Assembly: GCA_030745875.1 (NCBI GenBank)
Contig: JASLNT010000113.1
Span: 1-61,050, forward strand
Direction of reading: 5' to 3'
Source of the DNA: Phycisphaerae bacterium
GTDB lineage: Bacteria; Planctomycetota; Phycisphaerae; SM23-33
DNA: 61,050 nucleotides
Part shown: positions 7,993-17,111 of the stretch, one piece after another
How the letters are laid out: the number at the start of each line of letters is the position of its first letter
Numbering within the stretch: the first letter of the stretch is position 1
The notes under the pieces: model-generated
The model's input: only the letters and a program-made list of their open reading frames with translations
Told to the model about the DNA's origin: nothing
The model's database searches: none
Translations under genes and position numbers: made by a program

Positions 7993-8001
7993 TGGTATAC
8001 T
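7993..8001 (+). promoter_or_regulatory. Extended -10 promoter candidate for the giant LEPR-XLL gene
   Basis: TGGTATACT is an extended -10 element (TG-N-TATACT) without a clear -35 box. It would give a leader of about 110 bases before the start at 8118. The leader contains short inverted segments, but I could not match it to a known riboswitch. Confidence 0.4.
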
Positions 8002-8117
8002 TAATTGTCACGCTCACAACTGTGCAACGGACTTTGGATTAAGGATGGAGGACGCCCGAATCGCCGAGGCGCCGAGGCTTTTCGACAGTTGTGTTGCAGA
8101 CTCTGCAGGAGGCCGTA

Positions 8118-11100
8118 ATGTCAGACAGCGACAGAAGCGTATCTCTGGGCCATCCGGTCTTTGAAGCGCTTGAACCGCGCCTGCTCCTGAGCGGTTCGGT
8201 CGTGATCACCGAGTTCATGGCCGACAATGTCTCGACCCATCCCGACGGGGACGGTCTTTTCTCAGATTGGATCGAACTTCACAATCCCGGCGGTGTGTCT
8301 GTCGATCTTGACGGCTGGTTTCTCAGCGATGATGAGTCCGTGAGGAACAAGTGGAGCTTTCCATCCGTTACGCTCGACTCGGGCGAATACCTTGTCGTAT
8401 TCGCATCCAATCAGGCGGTGGTGGACTACGTCGACGGCGGCGGGAATCTGCACACTAACTTCGCTCTCAACGCTGACGGCGAATCGGTGGTGCTGACCAG
8501 ATCCGACGGCGTGACGACCGCCCACTCGTTCGTTGACTATCCGGAACAGTTGCCCGATGTATCCTACGGACTGACCGGTGTCGCTATCGGGCAGGAAACG
8601 CTTGTAGCCTCCGACCACGCCGTTACATATCACGTTCCGACACCGGGCGATGCGTCCGACCTGCCGAATCCGGGAGTAAGCGAGGGCTGGACCGCCGTCG
8701 CATTCGACGATTCTTCATGGACAAGCACGATCAGGCTGGACGCAGCCGGTATGGTCATCACCGAAATCGATTCAGGCGACGTTGACTTTGTCGAGATTCA
8801 GAATGCCTCGGACGCCGCGGTTTCCACCGCCGGCTGGTCCGTACTGGTGAACGATCCGGCCGGAGGGATAAACGGAGTAAACTCTGTCGAGTGGGCCTTG
8901 CCTGCTTCGATGGCGCCGGGCGAACTGCTGCACCGCTCAGACGATCCGGGCGAGACGGGCGCTTACTGGGGCTCGGACATCAACTGGACCGCCGGTGAAG
9001 ACGGATGGGCGATGATCGTCGACGCAGGCGGGCAGGTGGTCGATTTTGCTGTCTGGGGATACGATGCGACTGAAATCGCAACGCTGAGTTTCACCCGCGG
9101 ACCGCACACCATCGATGTTTCCACGCAGTGGTCGGGAGACGGAGCCATCGTCGGAGACGGGACAGGCCCGGGAATTCCCGAACCAGAGGAAGACAAGCTG
9201 GTCTTCACGTCCGAGTGGTCATGGATGCATCCGCTGAACGGGGTCGACCCTGCAATTGCCGACACGGATTTCAACACGACCTGGACCCAACCGGGCGGTT
9301 ACGACGGACCGGGGTTTGCAGCGACCGGAGCGGGAGTGCTGGGATACGGCACGATCAGCTACAGCTCCGTCGTCACCAACATAGGAAAGCCATCCAGCGG
9401 GAGTCGCTACAGCGCGTATTTCCGACGCGAACTGTCGCTCGACAAGAACCTCGTCAACGCCGGGATCGAAATCCTCTGCGATGACGGCACCATAGTGTAC
9501 GTAGACGGCGTTGAGGTGACGCGTCATAACGTCACCGGAGCCGACACCTACAAGACAATGGCCGACGACTCCAGCGGGACCGAATCAAACACCTACACGC
9601 TCTCGATCCCGGACATGACCGTCGGATCTCACTGGATCGCAGTTTCGCTCCACCAGGCCGCAACAAACAGCAGCGACCTTGGTTTTGCGATGCGATTGTT
9701 CGGTCAGCCGTCGCTTCCCCCGGGCAGCGCGCTGCAGCGGAAAGGCGACAGCGACGGCGACACGGCCGGAGATTTCCAGGCCACCGACGCGCCGGACAAG
9801 GGCGTTCAGAACGCAGGCCTGACCATGCCTTTTGGCTATCTGATTCCCACACAACTGGGGATCGGCTTCAGCGACAACCAGCAAAGCTTCGATGACATAA
9901 TCGTCACCGACATCGAAGGCGATATGGAAGGTGTGAACGCTTCGGCGTGGACACGAATCGAGTTCCAGGCCGGCGACGTTTCGCACCTCGGGACGCTGAC
10001 GCTGAACATCAAGTACGACGACGGATTCATCGCCTACCTCAACGGCGTGGAAGTCGCTCGCAGGAACGCTGACAATCCTCTGGATTACGACACATCGGCG
10101 TCGGCGACTCGGGACAACGCCCAGGCCGTCGTCTTCGAGCCGATCAACATCTCGGGGTATCTCGACGAACTCGTCACGGGAACAAACGTGTTGGCGATAC
10201 ACGGGCTGAACGTCCTGGCTGGTGATGCGGACTTCCTGATCTCCGCCGAACTGGCCGCCAGCAACACAGTCTACGACGCCGAGGCCAGTTGGTTCACAAC
10301 GCCCTCGCCGGGAGTCGTCAATTTCGCCGGAAGCGGATTCCCGGGAATCGTTATCAACGAGATACACTACGACCCGGACGTTCGCACCGAGTTGGTCGAG
10401 TTCATTGAGCTTTACAACGGATCGGCCGGCCCGATCGACCTGTCGGGATGGTATTTCTCCGACGGCGTGGACTATACGTTCGCCCCGGGGACCTCCATCG
10501 CCGCAGGCGAATATCTCGTGATCGGACAGGATCCGGCTCAGATAGAAAGCAAGTTCGGTATCTCGGGCGTGCTTGGTCCGTACGTCGGCAGCCTGAACGG
10601 CGATGGCGAACAAGTGGTCCTCCGCAACGCCGCCGGAGTCAGGGCCGACCGCGTCGAGTACAGGCGGGGCTTCCCCTGGCCGATCGTTGGCGACGCTCCG
10701 GGCAACTCGATCGAACTGGTGAACCCCTCGATCGACAACGATCTGGGAGGCAGTTGGCGAGCGAGCCTGTCCGGGCCGACGCCGGGCCAGCAAAACTCCG
10801 TATACGCCTCCGACCGCAACACCGCCCCGCACATGCGCCAGGTCAACCACGGCCCGAACCAGCCGATCAGCGGGCAGGACGTCACCATCACCGCCAAGAT
10901 CACCGACGTTCACGGAATCGCCAGCGCAACGCTCCATTACCAGTTGGTTGATCCGGGAGCCTACATCGCTTACGGAGACTCCGAGTACGATACAACCTGG
11001 AGCGACCTGCAGATGGTTGACGACGGCACGGGCGGCGACGTGACGGCCGGTGACGACATCTACACTGTGGTGATGCCCGGGACCTTTCAAACTAACCGCC

Positions 11101-14100
11101 GCCTGGTGCGATATCGCATCACCGCCGCCGACGCATCGGCCGCAAACCTGTCGCGCACCGGTCCGTACGCCGACGACGCGGCGGGCAACTTCGCATACTA
11201 CGTGTACGACGGCGTTCCGGATTGGACTGGTTCGGATCAGCCCGGCGTCGATCCGGACGTGATCTACAGCTCCGAAATACTCACGAGCGTTCCGGTCTAC
11301 ACTCTGATCACCAAGCGACAGGACCATCTTAACGCCCAGCATGTTCCTTACCGCGTCGGTCAGCTCGACCAGGAGCTGCCCACTTCGGGCAGTTACGGCG
11401 GCAGTAATTACCAATGGGAAGGAACGCTGATTTACGACGGCGTGGTGTACGACAACATTCACTATCGGGCCCGGGGCGGCGTGTGGCGATACGCGATGGG
11501 CAAGAACATGTGGAAGTTCGACTTCAACCGCGGACACTCCTTCCAGGCCCGAGACGACTACGGAAACCTGTACGACACCACGTGGGACAAACTGAACTTC
11601 TCGGCGATCATCCAGCAGGGCAACTATCTGCACCGCGGCGAGCAGGGCATGTTCGAAGCCGCCGGTTTCAAGATGTTCAATCTCACCGGTGTCGAGGCGC
11701 CCAACACCAATTGGCTGCATTTCCGAATCGTCGAAGGAGCCGATGAAAACGGTCCGGACCAGTACAGCGGAGATTTCCAGGGGCTGTACATGGCTATAGA
11801 ACAAATGGACGGGCGATTCCTCGACGAACACGACCTGCCCGACGGAAACCTGTACAAGATCGAAGGGGGCAACGCGCAACTGCCCAAGAATAATCAAGGT
11901 CAGACCGCGGTGGCCGACAGATCGGACCATACCGCATTCAAGAACGTCCTTTACGGCGCGACCGACCCCGACGAGCAGTGGTGGCGAGACAATGTGGAAC
12001 TCGAGAAGTACTATTCCTACCGGGCGATTGTCGAGGGCATCCATCACGGCGACATCGCCTACGGGAAAAATTACTTCTACTATCTCGACCCGGAAACGAA
12101 TCTCTGGTCAATGCTGCCCTGGGACCTGGACCTGACCTGGGCGAACAACATGTACGGAAACGGGGAGGACCCATTCCGAAACCAGGGCGCAATCCTGAGC
12201 AATCCGGCGCTCGATATCGAGTTTGAGAATCGACTCCGCGAAATAGACGACCTGCTCTACAACACCGACCAGATGTTCGCGCTCCTGGACGAGCTGACGA
12301 GGGTGGTTGACGACCCGGCCGGCGGGCTTTCCATTCTGGACGCCGACCGGGCAATGTGGGACTACAACCCGATTATGGGTTCGTCCTACGTAAACTCGGG
12401 AAAGTCCGGATACGGGCGATTCTATCAGAAAGCCCCGTCCCGGGACTTCCCCGGAATGGTCCAACTCATGAAGGATTACGTTTCCGGGACCAGCCGCTCG
12501 TTCGACACCGACACCACCGACCCGGACCTGCCCCAGACGCCAACAATCACTCACGTCGGAATGGCGGGCTTCCCTATAAACCGCCTTACGTTCCAGTCTT
12601 CAGCATTCGGCAGCCCATCCGGGGCAACGTTCACTGCAATGGAGTGGCGCGTCGGCGAAGTCACCGATCCGACGGCTCCGACGTACGATCCGAACGCTCC
12701 GATCTACTACGAAATCGAAGACATCTGGAATAGCGGCGAGTTGGCGGTGTTCGACGACCAGGCCACCGTCCCGCCGGCGAACCTCGAGGTCGGTCACGCC
12801 TACCGAGCGCGGGTTCGCATGAAAGACTCGACCGGGCGATGGAGCCACTGGTCCGACCCAGTTCAGTTTGTCTGTGGAGAATCCAACGAGACTGAACTAA
12901 CCCGCTCGCTTCGGGTGACCGAGATCATGTACAATCCCGCCGACCCACCGCCCGGAGGCGACTACCCCAACGGCGAGTTCGAGTTTGTCGAGCTTCGCAA
13001 TGTCGGCGACCAGACGCTGGACATCTCGGGCGTCAGCTTCACCAAGGGAATCACGTTCTCGTTCGCCCCCAGCGGCGTGACCAGCCTGGGCCCGGGCGAG
13101 TTCGTAATCGTCGCCAAGAACGTAACAGCGTTCGAGTCTCGATACGACACGAGCGTTATGAATCTGGTCGGCGGATATCCCGACAAACTGTCCGACAGCG
13201 GCGAGAGGATCACGCTGTCCGACACGGTCGACGGGATCATACAGAGCTTCAAATACAACGACAGTTGGTACGCAACCACCGACGGAGACGGATTCTCGCT
13301 GACCGTAGTCTACGAACTGGCCGACCGAGACGAGTGGAACAACAAGTCCAACTGGGGCGTAAGCGGACCGGTCGGGGGCAGTCCGGGCACGGAGAACGGC
13401 GGCGTTCCGCCCGGCTCGGTGATCATAAACGAGGCCCTGGCGCACTCCGACGGGTATCCAAACGATATTGTCGAACTGCACAATCCGACCAACACGGACA
13501 TAGACATCGGCGGATGGTTCCTCAGCGACTCAAACGACACCAGCGCCGACCTGATGAAGTACCGAATCGCGGCGGGAACAATGATACTCGCCGGCGAATA
13601 TCTCCTGCTGACCGAGGACGACAACTTCGGCGTCGGCAGCGTCGATCCGGGCTCGGCTGAGGGGTTCGCGTTGAGTGAATTCGGCGACGATATCTGGTTG
13701 TCCTCCTATGCGGACGTCGAAATCGAGGGGATTCCGACCGTTGTGCCGGGCGGATACCGCGAGCACGTCGACTTCGGCGCCTCGCCAAACGGGGTAACGA
13801 TCGGGCTGTATGTAAAAACCACCGGTGGAACTGACTTTACGCTTCTGAGCGCAGCTACGTTCGGGCCCCTCCAGGCCGATCACATCAACGCCTCGCCCTT
13901 CATGGACGATGTTGTAATCAACGAGATCATGTATCACCCGCCGGTCCCTACTCCAGATGAAATCCTGGCCGGTTTCGCCAGCCCGGACGATTTCGAATTC
14001 ATAGAATTGTACAATCGCGGCGCCGCTGCGGTTGACCTGACGCAATACTACCTGAGCCCGGGAGTCGGATTCAGCTTCGGATGGTATAACGCCGACGACT

Positions 14101-17100
14101 TTGGCGATGAAACGTGGACACTCCAGGCGGGCTCAACCGCCCAGTGGCAGGCCGCGCTCGATCCGGGCGAGTACCAGGTATACGCACGGTGGAACATCAA
14201 CGACGGTGAGTTGAACTCGCGATCGCTCGATTCAGCCGCCAGCTACGATATCGCCCATGCGGGAGGATCCGACCTGGTCATACTGGACCAGAACGTAAAC
14301 CCCGCCCCGGACGGATGGGTGCTTCTGAACACCTACAACTTCGACGGCGCGTCGACCGTAGAACTGACTCGCGGGACCAACGATCCGAGCCAGTGGACCA
14401 TCGCCGATCAGATCAAATTCGTCAGCACCTCCGGGGGACAGACGGTAACGGTGGACAATGATTCCGGCGATTTCACGACCAGTACGTGCGATGTCACATC
14501 GCTGGCTCCGGGGCAGTATGTCCTGCTGGTCAGCAACGAAGCAGCGTTCCAGGAGCGATACGGGATCTTGAACGTAGCCGGAGCATACAGCGGACTATTG
14601 GCCAATGATGGCGAGAAAGTGAAGCTCCTCAAAGCCGGAGCTCCCGAAGCAACGAGCGGGTACATGCCTTACTACCGGGCCGATTACGTCAACTACGGCG
14701 ACAATCTCCCCTGGCCGGCGGAGGCTGACGGCCTGGGAGCATCGCTCAGCCGCATGTCCGTAGACGCCTACGGGAACGATCCGGGCAACTGGGCGACTGG
14801 CGCGGCGCGCGGGACTCCGGGCGTAGAAAACATATACCTCGACACGACTCCCCCCACCATACCGACCAATCTGACTTCCGCCAACGTCAACGGAATCCGC
14901 ATAGACCTGGACTGGGACGACTCGTCCGATCTGCAAAGCCACGTAGACCACTACGTAGTCTATCGCGACGGGGGGCAGATCGATACGACCGCGACATCCG
15001 ACTACAGCGACTCGAACGTTGAACCGACCGCCCCCTATTCTTACCGCGTTTCTTCAGTCAATCGCGACGGATACGAGAGTGAATTGTCCGGCCAGGAATT
15101 CATCGTTATTCCCGGTATCGTTCTGATAGAAACCATCAGCGCCAACGAACTGCGGATCACCTTCAGCGAACCGGTCGAAGCAGTCTCCGCCCAGGACGAA
15201 GCGAATTACGTTCTGGATTCGGCGACGATCCTGTCGGCCGTGCTGGCTCCGGACAACGTCACCGTTACGCTGGGGACCTCCGAACTGCAGAGCGCCCAGA
15301 GCTACCTGTTGACAGTGAACAACGTTGATACGCTTTTCGGGGGCGTAATGCCCGCCGACCTCCAGGAGTCATTCACCTTCCATCTCGAAGGCTCCGGTAC
15401 GATCCTGAGGGAATGGTGGACCGGTATCGGCGGTAATGAGATATCGCTCCTGACCGGAAACGCCAACTACCCCGACAACCCCACCGGGTCGGAAGAACTT
15501 ACGATCTTTGAAGGTCCGACACAATTCGCCGACAGCTATGGAACCCGTATGCGAGGATACGTACACCCTCCGACCACCGGGAACTACGTGTTCTGGATCG
15601 CTACAGACGACAATGGAGAACTGTGGTTGTCCACAGACGACGATCCGGCCAATAAGCAGCTTATCGCGTCGGTCTCCGGCTGGGCCGGCGTGCGGGATTG
15701 GTACAAGTTTGCGTCGCAGGAATCCACGGAAATCCACCTGGTGGCTGGACAAAGGTACTATGTCGAGGCCCTTCAGAAGGAAGGCAATGGCGGCGACAAT
15801 ATGGCCGTAGCGTGGCGGCTGCCCGACGCGACGTTCGAAGCCCCGATCCCCGGAAACCGCCTCAGCCCATGGTCCAACAACACACCGCCTTACGTTCTCG
15901 GAAGTATCGACGACGTAAACGTCGACCAGGACGCACCCGACAGCGTGCTGAATCTGTCCGGCGCGTTTGGAGATGCGGACCCCGGGGACTCGCTGGGGCT
16001 GTCGGTCACCGGGAACACTAACACAAACCTGGTCACGGCGGGCATTGTCGGAACGCAGTTGACCCTGTCGTACGCGCCCGGAGCCTTCGGAGCCGCCGAT
16101 ATCACCATCCGCGCGACGGACACGGGGTGGGCCTGGGTTGAAGACACATTCACCGTAACAGTGGATCAGCTCGTGCAGGTCGCAGGGCGACACGTGTTCT
16201 ACAACAATTCCGCATGGGACATCGGCGGCGATGACGGCGCCATAGCACCCGACAAGACAGTGGTGCTTCCGGGCGGGATCGTATCGCCAGCCAATTACTC
16301 CAATTTCACCGGCGGGATTAACGGGATCATGGTGGACATCAGCGCCCTGCCAGGAACCCCCGGACCGAGCGATTTCAGCGTCCGAATGAATGAAGCCTCG
16401 ACTCCCGATTCATGGTCGGCGGGCCCGGCGCCCAGCGTTAGCGTACGATCGGGCGAAGGCGTCGGCGGTTCCGATCGGGTAACGTTGACCTGGGCCGACG
16501 GGGCTATCGTCAATCGATGGGTGGAGGTCACGGTGCTCGCAACTGCAAATACCGGTCTGGGAACCGGCGATGTGTTCTACTTCGGCAACGCAGTCGGCGA
16601 GACCGGCGGCGACGGAACGATTGACGACAACGATTACACCGCATTAAAGGGCCAGTTCGGACAACGCGGGGGGATTGGAACTCTCGGCGCGGACTTCAAC
16701 GCTGACGGTCGCGTCGGCCTGAGGGATTTCGCGATAATGCGAGCAGGATTCGGCGATACCGTTTTGGCTCCGACAATTCCCGCTCCGGCGCCCCAATCTC
16801 CCCAGGCGGCTATGGCGCCGGCGCCGGAAACCGAATCAGAGTTGGGTAGTCCAGCTCCAACCGCTTCAACAGACTCGGCGCTCGCGATTCAAACATCCGA
16901 CACGTCGATTCTTAGTTGGGCTTCGGTTGAAGTCGGCCGGATCGCCTTGCCCGCCGAACCCGATCAACCGTCTGAGGAGCCCGTGATCGAACTGGAATTG
17001 TCCGACGCGTTACTGGATAACAACCCGGACGATGGGCTGGAAGATTCTCTCGACACTGACGGCGTACTGGTCGACATCCTTGCCGAATCGGCGCTCGTTA

Positions 17101-17111
17101 TTCCGCTCTAG
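8118..17111 (+). CDS. Giant extracellular LEPR-XLL protein with lamin-tail repeats, CotH kinase-like, PA14 and dockerin-like domains
   Basis: 2997 residues from an ATG preceded by a perfect AGGAGG five bases away. FEALEPRLLLSG (about 14-25) is the LEPR-XLL motif that opens many planctomycete giant surface proteins. Approximate order: lamin-tail domains at 27-125 and 212-315; two similar jelly-roll modules at 355-535 and 570-720; lamin-tail at 743-855; a CotH kinase-like region at 1058-1460 (IHYRARGG, GLYMAIEQMDGRF, PWDLDLTW); an Ig/fn3-like module near 1470-1590; lamin-tail domains from 1597, 1768 and 1931; fn3 at 2246-2325; a PA14 domain at 2430-2582; a cadherin-like module; and a dockerin type I-like calcium repeat pair at about 2828-2882 (NAVGETGGDGTIDDNDY, DFNADGRVGLRDF). 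No PEP-CTERM tail is present. The likely role is a large surface or secreted adhesin or binding protein, with a possible extracellular protein kinase activity. The 3' end overlaps the convergent neighbour by 14 bases. Confidence 0.88.
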   Translation: MSDSDRSVSLGHPVFEALEPRLLLSGSVVITEFMADNVSTHPDGDGLFSDWIELHNPGGVSVDLDGWFLSDDESVRNKWSFPSVTLDSGEYLVVFASNQAVVDYVDGGGNLHTNFALNADGESVVLTRSDGVTTAHSFVDYPEQLPDVSYGLTGVAIGQETLVASDHAVTYHVPTPGDASDLPNPGVSEGWTAVAFDDSSWTSTIRLDAAGMVITEIDSGDVDFVEIQNASDAAVSTAGWSVLVNDPAGGINGVNSVEWALPASMAPGELLHRSDDPGETGAYWGSDINWTAGEDGWAMIVDAGGQVVDFAVWGYDATEIATLSFTRGPHTIDVSTQWSGDGAIVGDGTGPGIPEPEEDKLVFTSEWSWMHPLNGVDPAIADTDFNTTWTQPGGYDGPGFAATGAGVLGYGTISYSSVVTNIGKPSSGSRYSAYFRRELSLDKNLVNAGIEILCDDGTIVYVDGVEVTRHNVTGADTYKTMADDSSGTESNTYTLSIPDMTVGSHWIAVSLHQAATNSSDLGFAMRLFGQPSLPPGSALQRKGDSDGDTAGDFQATDAPDKGVQNAGLTMPFGYLIPTQLGIGFSDNQQSFDDIIVTDIEGDMEGVNASAWTRIEFQAGDVSHLGTLTLNIKYDDGFIAYLNGVEVARRNADNPLDYDTSASATRDNAQAVVFEPINISGYLDELVTGTNVLAIHGLNVLAGDADFLISAELAASNTVYDAEASWFTTPSPGVVNFAGSGFPGIVINEIHYDPDVRTELVEFIELYNGSAGPIDLSGWYFSDGVDYTFAPGTSIAAGEYLVIGQDPAQIESKFGISGVLGPYVGSLNGDGEQVVLRNAAGVRADRVEYRRGFPWPIVGDAPGNSIELVNPSIDNDLGGSWRASLSGPTPGQQNSVYASDRNTAPHMRQVNHGPNQPISGQDVTITAKITDVHGIASATLHYQLVDPGAYIAYGDSEYDTTWSDLQMVDDGTGGDVTAGDDIYTVVMPGTFQTNRRLVRYRITAADASAANLSRTGPYADDAAGNFAYYVYDGVPDWTGSDQPGVDPDVIYSSEILTSVPVYTLITKRQDHLNAQHVPYRVGQLDQELPTSGSYGGSNYQWEGTLIYDGVVYDNIHYRARGGVWRYAMGKNMWKFDFNRGHSFQARDDYGNLYDTTWDKLNFSAIIQQGNYLHRGEQGMFEAAGFKMFNLTGVEAPNTNWLHFRIVEGADENGPDQYSGDFQGLYMAIEQMDGRFLDEHDLPDGNLYKIEGGNAQLPKNNQGQTAVADRSDHTAFKNVLYGATDPDEQWWRDNVELEKYYSYRAIVEGIHHGDIAYGKNYFYYLDPETNLWSMLPWDLDLTWANNMYGNGEDPFRNQGAILSNPALDIEFENRLREIDDLLYNTDQMFALLDELTRVVDDPAGGLSILDADRAMWDYNPIMGSSYVNSGKSGYGRFYQKAPSRDFPGMVQLMKDYVSGTSRSFDTDTTDPDLPQTPTITHVGMAGFPINRLTFQSSAFGSPSGATFTAMEWRVGEVTDPTAPTYDPNAPIYYEIEDIWNSGELAVFDDQATVPPANLEVGHAYRARVRMKDSTGRWSHWSDPVQFVCGESNETELTRSLRVTEIMYNPADPPPGGDYPNGEFEFVELRNVGDQTLDISGVSFTKGITFSFAPSGVTSLGPGEFVIVAKNVTAFESRYDTSVMNLVGGYPDKLSDSGERITLSDTVDGIIQSFKYNDSWYATTDGDGFSLTVVYELADRDEWNNKSNWGVSGPVGGSPGTENGGVPPGSVIINEALAHSDGYPNDIVELHNPTNTDIDIGGWFLSDSNDTSADLMKYRIAAGTMILAGEYLLLTEDDNFGVGSVDPGSAEGFALSEFGDDIWLSSYADVEIEGIPTVVPGGYREHVDFGASPNGVTIGLYVKTTGGTDFTLLSAATFGPLQADHINASPFMDDVVINEIMYHPPVPTPDEILAGFASPDDFEFIELYNRGAAAVDLTQYYLSPGVGFSFGWYNADDFGDETWTLQAGSTAQWQAALDPGEYQVYARWNINDGELNSRSLDSAASYDIAHAGGSDLVILDQNVNPAPDGWVLLNTYNFDGASTVELTRGTNDPSQWTIADQIKFVSTSGGQTVTVDNDSGDFTTSTCDVTSLAPGQYVLLVSNEAAFQERYGILNVAGAYSGLLANDGEKVKLLKAGAPEATSGYMPYYRADYVNYGDNLPWPAEADGLGASLSRMSVDAYGNDPGNWATGAARGTPGVENIYLDTTPPTIPTNLTSANVNGIRIDLDWDDSSDLQSHVDHYVVYRDGGQIDTTATSDYSDSNVEPTAPYSYRVSSVNRDGYESELSGQEFIVIPGIVLIETISANELRITFSEPVEAVSAQDEANYVLDSATILSAVLAPDNVTVTLGTSELQSAQSYLLTVNNVDTLFGGVMPADLQESFTFHLEGSGTILREWWTGIGGNEISLLTGNANYPDNPTGSEELTIFEGPTQFADSYGTRMRGYVHPPTTGNYVFWIATDDNGELWLSTDDDPANKQLIASVSGWAGVRDWYKFASQESTEIHLVAGQRYYVEALQKEGNGGDNMAVAWRLPDATFEAPIPGNRLSPWSNNTPPYVLGSIDDVNVDQDAPDSVLNLSGAFGDADPGDSLGLSVTGNTNTNLVTAGIVGTQLTLSYAPGAFGAADITIRATDTGWAWVEDTFTVTVDQLVQVAGRHVFYNNSAWDIGGDDGAIAPDKTVVLPGGIVSPANYSNFTGGINGIMVDISALPGTPGPSDFSVRMNEASTPDSWSAGPAPSVSVRSGEGVGGSDRVTLTWADGAIVNRWVEVTVLATANTGLGTGDVFYFGNAVGETGGDGTIDDNDYTALKGQFGQRGGIGTLGADFNADGRVGLRDFAIMRAGFGDTVLAPTIPAPAPQSPQAAMAPAPETESELGSPAPTASTDSALAIQTSDTSILSWASVEVGRIALPAEPDQPSEEPVIELELSDALLDNNPDDGLEDSLDTDGVLVDILAESALVIPL

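Noticed and set aside
8002..8117. Possible cyclic-di-GMP riboswitch before the giant gene
   Set aside because: A few bases recall the GEMM motif (GGACGC, GCACA-like), but the conserved core and tetraloop receptor are not there.
9585..12047. An 820-codon open frame antisense to the giant gene
   Set aside because: It lies fully inside a frame with clear domains, has no recognisable motif or ribosome-binding site, and is a typical by-product of GC-rich codon use.
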